NCBI GenBank assembly: GCA_043748015.1
Contig: JAYTOA010000176.1
Coordinates: 1 to 10,436, forward strand
DNA: 10,436 nucleotides
Direction: 5' to 3'
Origin: JAIBBG01 sp043748015
GTDB taxonomy: Bacteria > Bacteroidota > Bacteroidia > Flavobacteriales_D > Sanyastnellaceae
Shown: positions 5,231-10,436 of the stretch, piece after piece
How positions within the stretch are numbered: position 1 is the stretch's first letter
How the letters are laid out: the number at the start of each line of letters is the position of its first letter
Translations under genes and position numbers: made by a program
The notes under the pieces: model-generated
What the model was told of the DNA's origin: nothing
Seen by the model: the letters and a program-made list of their open reading frames with translations, nothing else
Databases searched by the model: none

Positions 5231-7672
5231 CTAGCCCCAATCCACACTCATTCTCTTAATCCTTTCACCCAGCGACTCACTGCTCATCCTGTCACGCAAT
5301 CGATCTACCATGATTGGAAATGCAAAAGGTGTTGGTTTTTCGGGATGTGTGATAATGATTTTTTGATTGAACATGCGGTTCATCGCTTTTCTGAGTCGCG
5401 ACATTTCCAACTGATAGTTTACGACTTCGTCATATGATTGGCGTAGCAATAAATTTTTTGGATCGTAATCTTCAAACACTTTGAAAATTAATTGAGACGA
5501 ACTTTGAAGATGGCGATCCTTCACAGGTTGACCCGGATAGCCCTTAAAGACAAGTCCTGCAATGGCTGCAATATCTCTGAATCGGCGGCGCGCAAGCTCG
5601 GAAGAATTGACTCCTGATAACACATCGCGTTCGAGATTTTCTATGTCAAGCAATGATTCTCCCAACGCATCTTCTATGCGTATTGGTTGATCACTCATCA
5701 ACTCAAATCCGTAATCGTTGTAAGCAAATGAGAACGTTATAGGATACATTGTGCTTATGCGCGAAGCAAACAAAGCAGCAAGTCCTTCATGAACAAATCG
5801 TCCTTCGAATGGATAGAATACTACGTGGTATCCATCGTCAGTTTGAAATTTTTCGATCAGTAATTCGTCCAGAGCGGGAACATGCGATCGCTCTTTTTGC
5901 AATTTAATTATTGGTTGAATAAATTTCAACTCTATGTCTTTCCATTTTTGATCCGGTGTGTCATGCGAAGCTTCATCCATTTTTCTTCGTAGCATATCAC
6001 TCATCTTTGATGAGAGCGGAAGTTTGCCTCCAAGCCATGCAGGACTTCGTCCTCCGGGCTTCGTGGATTTTTTCACATACGCAGTTAATTCTTTCGTGCG
6101 TATCAATTCCAGATTGAGTCCTGCAAACCAGAAGTTGTCGCCATCACTCAACGAAGCCATAAAAGATTCTTCAACATAGCCAAGCAATCCACCGCGATTG
6201 AATCTTACCATCATCATGGTATCACTTACAATTGTTCCAATCGAAAGTCGATGACGACGAGCAATGCGTTGATTGGATACTCGATATTTTCCATCAATGA
6301 GTTTGATCTTGTTGTAATCGTCATACGAGCCAAGTGATTCGCCTCCTGCGGAAGTGAAAGACATTACACTGTTCCACTCTTCATCAGTAATAGTTGAGTA
6401 ACAAGTCGTATTTCTAATCTCGTTGAGAATTTCATTGGGTATAAATCCTTCACCTACTGATAACGTTACCAGATATTGAATTAAAACGTCAAAACACATC
6501 GTCAATGGCGGACGATCTTCTAAGTAATTTTCTTCAATGGCTTGTCGCAATGCTGCCGCTTCAATCAATTCCAAAGAATGTGTTGGAAGAAAATAAATTC
6601 TGGATGAAGCATTGGGTTGATGTCCGCTGCGACCGGCGCGCTGGACGAACCGCGCAATTCCTTTTGGTCCACCTATCTGTACGATGGTTTCTACCGGAGC
6701 GAAGTCAACACCTAGATCCAAACTGCTCGTGCATACAACGGCTTTCAGGCGTCCCTCATAAATCGCATCCTCAACCCAATTGCGAATTTCTTTACTGATA
6801 CTGCCATGATGCATCGCCATAACTCCTCCAAGTGATTCATCTGCTTCAAGTAATTTTCGATACCAGATTTCACATTGTGATCGCACATTCGTGAATATCA
6901 GTGTCGAATTGCTTTTATGAATCACCGGTATCAAATGCTTCACTAGGTTGGTCCCCAGATGACCGGACCAAGGCATAGTTTCAGGTGCTTTGGGTAGAAT
7001 GGAAACGACTTCAATTTTCTTTTTCAATCCTGACTTAATCAATTTTCCAAAAAGGCCGCGATCATTTCCAAGTAACGTCTGCATCGCTTCTTCAAGATTC
7101 CCAATAGTCGCTGAAATGCCCCAGATCTTCATATAAGGCGCAATTGTTTTCATCCGACTTATTGCTAGTTCAACCTGAACACCGCGCTTTGTTCCCATGA
7201 GTTCATGCCATTCATCTGCAACTAAGTACTCTAGATCGCCCAACTGTTCAGGATAACCTTTCGCGCAAATCATCAGATGCAGACTTTCTGGTGTGGTGAT
7301 TAGAATATTCGGGACATTCTTTCGCTGCGTTTTTCTTTCTTCCGGCGTGGTATCTCCTGTTCGAATTCCAACAGTTAATTGAATGGACAAATCATCAATG
7401 ACGCGCTGAGCGGATATATATATTTCTTTGGCCAGTGCCCGAATAGGTGTGAGCCAGATCATCCGCAGTCCTTGGACCTTTTCTTTTTTGTCAGTATAAT
7501 TTGTAATGAATGGAAGCATCACACTATATGTCTTTCCGCTTCCGGTCGGTGCGTTCACAATGCCCTCCAGACCTGATGACATGGCATGCCACGCTTCGAG
7601 CTGAAATGCCTGTGGTTTCCAGCCTTTGGAGCGCATCCATGCGATAGCATATTTCGTTTCTGAAGCCTTCAT
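5231..7672 (-). CDS. ligase-associated DNA damage response DEXH-box helicase (Lhr-like)
   Basis: This is an 813-residue superfamily 2 ATP-dependent helicase, full length for the family known as ligase-associated DEXH helicases, relatives of Lhr thought to act in DNA repair. Visible motifs in order: a Q-like region (WKPQAFQLEAW, 18-28), Walker A APTGSGKT (41-48), Ia TPIRALAKE (75-83), TTPESLHLM (126-134) and Walker B DEWH (153-156). The Trp in this box (DEWH rather than DEVH) is typical of the ligase-associated branch. Then come SAT (187-189), IV LIFTNVRSQCE (258-268), V CTSSLDLGVDF (314-324) and VI QRAGRSGH (344-351). The C-terminal half matches the extended Lhr-core region (winged-helix and beta-sheet domains). 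The ATG at 7672 is the natural start. The gene is alone on its strand: gpmI converges on it and a TPR-protein gene diverges from it. The exonuclease, ATP-dependent ligase and PdeM-type phosphoesterase that commonly accompany it are not in the window. Confidence 0.93.
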   Translation of the reverse strand: MKASETKYAIAWMRSKGWKPQAFQLEAWHAMSSGLEGIVNAPTGSGKTYSVMLPFITNYTDKKEKVQGLRMIWLTPIRALAKEIYISAQRVIDDLSIQLTVGIRTGDTTPEERKTQRKNVPNILITTPESLHLMICAKGYPEQLGDLEYLVADEWHELMGTKRGVQVELAISRMKTIAPYMKIWGISATIGNLEEAMQTLLGNDRGLFGKLIKSGLKKKIEVVSILPKAPETMPWSGHLGTNLVKHLIPVIHKSNSTLIFTNVRSQCEIWYRKLLEADESLGGVMAMHHGSISKEIRNWVEDAIYEGRLKAVVCTSSLDLGVDFAPVETIVQIGGPKGIARFVQRAGRSGHQPNASSRIYFLPTHSLELIEAAALRQAIEENYLEDRPPLTMCFDVLIQYLVTLSVGEGFIPNEILNEIRNTTCYSTITDEEWNSVMSFTSAGGESLGSYDDYNKIKLIDGKYRVSNQRIARRHRLSIGTIVSDTMMMVRFNRGGLLGYVEESFMASLSDGDNFWFAGLNLELIRTKELTAYVKKSTKPGGRSPAWLGGKLPLSSKMSDMLRRKMDEASHDTPDQKWKDIELKFIQPIIKLQKERSHVPALDELLIEKFQTDDGYHVVFYPFEGRFVHEGLAALFASRISTMYPITFSFAYNDYGFELMSDQPIRIEDALGESLLDIENLERDVLSGVNSSELARRRFRDIAAIAGLVFKGYPGQPVKDRHLQSSSQLIFKVFEDYDPKNLLLRQSYDEVVNYQLEMSRLRKAMNRMFNQKIIITHPEKPTPFAFPIMVDRLRDRMSSESLGERIKRMSVDWG

Positions 7673-7703
7673 TGTATTTTAACGGGAAATTTTCCGATTT
7701 TTG
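7671..7703 (+). promoter_or_regulatory. weak promoter candidate for the 7774 gene
   Basis: GATTTTTG at 7696-7703 differs from TAnnTTTG by one base, with a TTG at 7672-7674 located 21 nt upstream. It lies in the 101-bp divergent gap between the helicase and the TPR-protein gene. No convincing match for the helicase was found on the opposite strand. Confidence 0.2.
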
Positions 7704-7773
7704 TAGCAAATTCGCTGATTGGCCATTTAGGCATCGTTTTTGAAATTCCACGCACCGATCAACAAAAGAACAC

Positions 7774-8493
7774 ATGAAAAAATTATTCGCAGTATTGTTT
7801 TTTGCTTTTACTATTGGCAATGCCATTGCGCAGACCGATAAAGATTATAAGGACCTGCTCACATTGTTTGTCACAGAGAAGTACGACAAATGTCTCTATA
7901 AAGCTGAGGGTTACACCTTAAAGGATGAAACAAAGAAAGACCCTTTGCCATACTTGTTTATGAGTCGTTGCTATTTTGAAATGTCAAAAAGAGACGAATA
8001 CAAAGAGAAGTATCCGAACGCATTCAAGGATGCTATGAAGTATATTTCAAAGTATGGTTCGAAGGACAAAGAAAAAAAGTATGCGGCTGAATATGAAGAC
8101 TTTTTTGCTGCCTTGCGCACCTCTGCAATCGCTGAAGCAGAGAATATGATGGATACTCAAAAGTTCAGTAAGGCAAAGCAGATATACGATCAATTGCTTG
8201 ATATGGATCCGAATGATGCAGGTTCTCAATTAATGCTTGGTCTTGCCTTCGGCGCTTTGAAATCTAAGAAGGAGAGCGCGGCTGCAATTGATAAAGCAAA
8301 GGAAATTCTAGTTGCGAAACAAGCCAGTCAGGGTAAAGAGCAACTTGCATTATTAAGAGAGGCGCTTACCAGACACGCTACGGCACTTTCAGGTAGCAGT
8401 AAATCTGAAGCCAAAGAGTGGCTCGACTACGGAATGGAATATTTCGCAGATGACAAAGAATTTAAAGTTACCTATGACACAATTGTAGGATAA
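7774..8493 (+). CDS. secreted/periplasmic protein with TPR-like helices
   Basis: The 239-residue protein starts with a Sec signal peptide (MKKLFAVLFFAFTIGNAIAQ; cleavage predicted near residues 19-20), so it should be exported to the periplasm or beyond. The mature part is helical and rich in Lys and Glu. Residues about 113-165 look like a tetratricopeptide pair: AIAEAENMMDTQKFSKAKQI, then a turn at DMDPND, then GSQLMLGLAFGALKSKKESA. This follows TPR spacing, with conserved small and aromatic positions. The segment before it (PYLFMSRCYFEM) may be a further degenerate repeat. TPR domains bind partner proteins, but nothing here names the partner. The gene has a strong terminator and no same-strand neighbour nearby, so it is probably monocistronic. 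The ATG at 7774 follows an A-rich stretch (AACAAAAGAACAC), as is usual for Bacteroidota starts. Confidence 0.8.
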   Translation: MKKLFAVLFFAFTIGNAIAQTDKDYKDLLTLFVTEKYDKCLYKAEGYTLKDETKKDPLPYLFMSRCYFEMSKRDEYKEKYPNAFKDAMKYISKYGSKDKEKKYAAEYEDFFAALRTSAIAEAENMMDTQKFSKAKQIYDQLLDMDPNDAGSQLMLGLAFGALKSKKESAAAIDKAKEILVAKQASQGKEQLALLREALTRHATALSGSSKSEAKEWLDYGMEYFADDKEFKVTYDTIVG

Positions 8494-8531
8494 GCGTGAA
8501 TTTCGGAAACGCAATGTTTCTGTATAGTTAT

Positions 8532-8566
8532 AAAGCACCATGCAAAACTGTATGGTGTTTTTTTTT
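8532..8566 (+). terminator. strong rho-independent terminator after the TPR gene
   Basis: A 12-bp stem (AAAGCACCATGC at 8532-8543 with GTATGGTGTTTT at 8550-8561, two G-T pairs) has a 6-nt loop. It runs into nine Ts (8558-8566). Read on the opposite strand the hairpin is followed only by a mixed T/A tract, so termination of the convergent FemAB-like gene there would be weaker. Confidence 0.85.
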
Positions 8567-8598
8567 GTGATGAATATGAAAAAGCGATACGAATTGTA

Positions 8599-9552
8599 TC
8601 AGATTCGCTTCGTCAGCTTCATCAGCATCGGCCACGGCCATTTGCCACCGGTGACGCTGAAGTATGGTACAAGGTCGCCTCCGAATGAGCGGAAGAATTC
8701 TTCGATCTCCGGAACACCGGAACCCTCGAAATCGAAAATGTAAAGTCCTTTTTCTTTTGCCCTGAGTATGCTGTTGTAAATACCAAATGTTCCTGCCTGA
8801 CCTTGTTTGTTTTTTCGGTCTAATGCACTGAGCAAATTGAACCCAGTCTTGTTGTCAATCACACAAATATTAATCGCCATGGCGGCATCATTCAAAGTTG
8901 TCAAAGTAAAAATGCCGAAGTCTTTTGATTTGCAAAGTGAGAGCAAATTCTGAAGAATACTTTCATGAACTTTTATTGCATTCGATTCCAGGTTTTCGGA
9001 AATCATTCTGTATGCCAGCTGAACATCCGGCTCATGACTTACCTGTAGTCCGTCGCGTTCACCTTTATTGATTTTGTTCCTTTTGGATGAATCGAGATTG
9101 TCGTTAATCTCTGATACGCTTTGCTGAAGATCAATTTGATAAGTATAACGAATCGTCGTTTGAATTTTTTTCCAGATCATCGGTTGCATGTCATGCCACT
9201 CAGGAGCGAAATCCAGTTTGAAGTAAACATACTTTGATGACAAGAGAAAGTCTGCAATCGCGTCAATCACATCCTTTCGGAAAGAATTTACCTTGACGGG
9301 TTTGCTTTTGTTTTCATTCGTGAACAAGCCTATGTGAGGCGTGAATGGCGGCGTAATGAGCGTGCGTAATTTTCCTTTTCCTCCATGATATGCCACAAAT
9401 CCGCCAATAGGTTTTTCATTTTCATCTACAAGAAAAAAGCGCTGAAGTGAAGATCCAAAGCACTCGCACCAATCTTCACCGACGAAAAGATTTGAGGACT
9501 TCAATGAATGAAATTCTTCTATGCGTTCGGATATGACAGGAATAACTTTCAA
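8599..9552 (-). CDS. FemAB/GNAT-fold transferase, probably cell-surface related
   Basis: The 317-residue protein resembles the GNAT-like FemAB family in Bacteroidota, whose characterised relatives move amino acids or acyl groups onto peptidoglycan precursors or other envelope molecules. Recognisable pieces are PPFTPHIGL (68-76) near the N-terminal subdomain, RYTYQIDL (135-142) and the basic helix SSKRNKINKGER (155-166). The acceptor-domain signature is FDFEGS...FFRSFGG (273-292), close to the family pattern 'FDFEGS...iE.FFr.FG'. The donor (acyl-CoA, aminoacyl-tRNA or other) cannot be told from the sequence. The start appears to be TTG at 9552, with AGG about six bases upstream, because the frame has only five codons between it and an in-frame stop and no ATG. 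The upstream flippase ends 7 bp before, so both are probably one operon serving surface polysaccharide. Confidence 0.8.
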   Translation of the reverse strand: MKVIPVISERIEEFHSLKSSNLFVGEDWCECFGSSLQRFFLVDENEKPIGGFVAYHGGKGKLRTLITPPFTPHIGLFTNENKSKPVKVNSFRKDVIDAIADFLLSSKYVYFKLDFAPEWHDMQPMIWKKIQTTIRYTYQIDLQQSVSEINDNLDSSKRNKINKGERDGLQVSHEPDVQLAYRMISENLESNAIKVHESILQNLLSLCKSKDFGIFTLTTLNDAAMAINICVIDNKTGFNLLSALDRKNKQGQAGTFGIYNSILRAKEKGLYIFDFEGSGVPEIEEFFRSFGGDLVPYFSVTGGKWPWPMLMKLTKRI

Positions 9553-9559
9553 CGACCTA

Positions 9560-10436
9560 TTAATTTTTTATTTTGCAATTTCGGTTCAGAAAGTAAATAA
9601 TGGCGCATCCATTCAATATAAGATAGATCACTTTCGCCCAGACCATTGCCTTCACCGCATCCAGTTCATTCATTCCGCTGCTCCATGCAAACCAGAATGC
9701 CGCTATCACGATCAGAAAATGAAAGATGTCCACCACCAACGTATACCATTGAAGATTCAATCGATAAAAAATAAAAGACAAAGTGCCGATTACAAAATTC
9801 AAAGCATACCAATAGCTTAGAATTTTTAGATACGCGAGGGCTTCATACCACGATTCACCGAAGATGAAACCAAGCGTGTTGTGTGGCAATAACTGAACTA
9901 TAAGAACCATCACTGCAGCGAAGCCGAGAAATCGGAATAGGTTCTTTAGATAAAAATCTCTAAGCTCAGTGGGCGATTCTATTTCTGAAATCCTTTGATA
10001 AAAAACCTGACCGTAGGATGTAGATAGTATGCCTAATGGATTGAAGAAAATTCTTCTGCTAAGTGCTATGAGCCCGATGGGGATCAAAGCTTTTTCGCCA
10101 TAGAAAAAAGTGAAAACTGCCACGTGTGCCCATTGCGCGAGATTGTTTAATACTCCACCCCAGACAGCGTAGCGTGGATAGTCGCCATGTTCGTGGGCGA
10201 GCTCTTTCATTCGCTTACGCGATAATCCTTTGAATACTGAAAGAGGTTCGCTTGCAACAAATTTTCTCCATGCATACCAAGCAGCGGCAATGTGCCCGGC
10301 TACTGTTCCTACGATCAATCCGCCGGCACCCATTTGCATCCAGCCTGTGATCATTTTTATAGGTTCACCGGAAGCCGAGTAAATCATTTTTGAATAGGCG
10401 GCTACTTTGTAATTTTTTTCTCTGCTAAACCAAAAA
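9560..10436 (-). CDS. polysaccharide (O-antigen type) flippase, 5' truncated by window edge
   Basis: This is the C-terminal 291 residues of a multi-spanning inner-membrane transporter of the MOP superfamily (Wzx-like polysaccharide biosynthesis protein), which flips undecaprenyl-linked oligosaccharides to the periplasmic face. The frame stays open through the right edge (FWFSREKNYKVAAYSKM...), so the ATG at 10387 is internal and the true start lies outside. About seven hydrophobic helices are visible, including GGLIVGTVAGHIAAAWYAW, the LALSRR-like segment IALSRRIFFNPLGIL, and FLGFAAVMVLIVQLLP. The family-typical pieces are 'HGDYPRYAVWGGVLNNLAQ', the FGESWYEALAYLKIL stretch and a hydrophobic C-terminus ending in KIKN. 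The FemAB-like gene follows after 7 bp. This pairing is common in exopolysaccharide or LPS clusters, whose remaining genes should lie beyond the right edge. Confidence 0.87.
   Translation of the reverse strand, partial: FWFSREKNYKVAAYSKMIYSASGEPIKMITGWMQMGAGGLIVGTVAGHIAAAWYAWRKFVASEPLSVFKGLSRKRMKELAHEHGDYPRYAVWGGVLNNLAQWAHVAVFTFFYGEKALIPIGLIALSRRIFFNPLGILSTSYGQVFYQRISEIESPTELRDFYLKNLFRFLGFAAVMVLIVQLLPHNTLGFIFGESWYEALAYLKILSYWYALNFVIGTLSFIFYRLNLQWYTLVVDIFHFLIVIAAFWFAWSSGMNELDAVKAMVWAKVIYLILNGCAIIYFLNRNCKIKN

Noticed and set aside
7524..7826. 100-codon - strand frame running from the helicase 5' end across the divergent gap into the TPR gene
   Set aside because: It overlaps the helicase in another frame on the same strand and runs antisense to the TPR signal peptide. 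Both real genes have clear family features, so this is an out-of-frame artefact.
8505..8522. Short hairpin (CGGAAAC / GTTTCTG) just after the TPR gene stop
   Set aside because: Weak 7-bp stem with a G-T pair and no T-run. The stronger hairpin at 8532-8566 explains termination.
8540..8743. 67-codon + strand frame beginning inside the terminator hairpin
   Set aside because: Its start is in the terminator loop and most of it is antisense to the conserved C-terminus of the FemAB-like gene.

Overview
The window looks like chromosomal DNA of a free-living Bacteroidota bacterium, most likely a Cytophagales-type lineage. The support is moderately AT-rich DNA, lipid A biosynthesis (LpxD), secreted proteins with short 'MKKL...' signal peptides, little use of Shine-Dalgarno sites, several upstream matches to the Bacteroidota promoter consensus (TTG, 17-23 nt, TAnnTTTG), and protein families typical of the phylum. 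This assignment is an inference from family content; no search was possible. Nothing suggests a phage, plasmid, IS element, CRISPR array or RNA gene.

Layout. Bases 2-1711 (+) hold the 3' part of lpxD, cut by the left edge, followed by a SAM-dependent methyltransferase. Bases 1708-1884 hold a 58-codon open frame whose ends overlap both neighbours; its coding status is doubtful. Bases 1881-2405 (+) encode a small secreted protein with a basic proline-rich tail, closed by a strong terminator. Bases 2603-5070 (+) are a two-gene unit: a minimal transmembrane histidine kinase overlapping gpmI (cofactor-independent phosphoglycerate mutase) by one base. The 160-bp convergent gap at 5071-5230 is almost filled by two inverted arrays of an ATTTGTG-like heptamer. 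Bases 5231-7672 (-) encode a full-length ligase-associated, Lhr-like DEXH helicase standing alone. Bases 7774-8493 (+), divergent from it, encode a secreted protein with TPR-like helices, closed by a strong terminator. Bases 8599-10436 (-) are a cell-surface pair: a polysaccharide flippase, cut by the right edge, followed by a FemAB/GNAT-fold transferase.

How the genes work together. Most of the window is housekeeping or envelope function: outer-membrane lipid A (lpxD), glycolysis (gpmI), DNA repair (helicase) and surface glycan export or modification (flippase plus FemAB-like). I see no defence island or clearly new multi-gene system. The points most worth a second look are the heptamer inverted repeat, the orphan kinase coupled to gpmI, the helicase separated from its usual ligase/nuclease partners, and the small bridging open frame.
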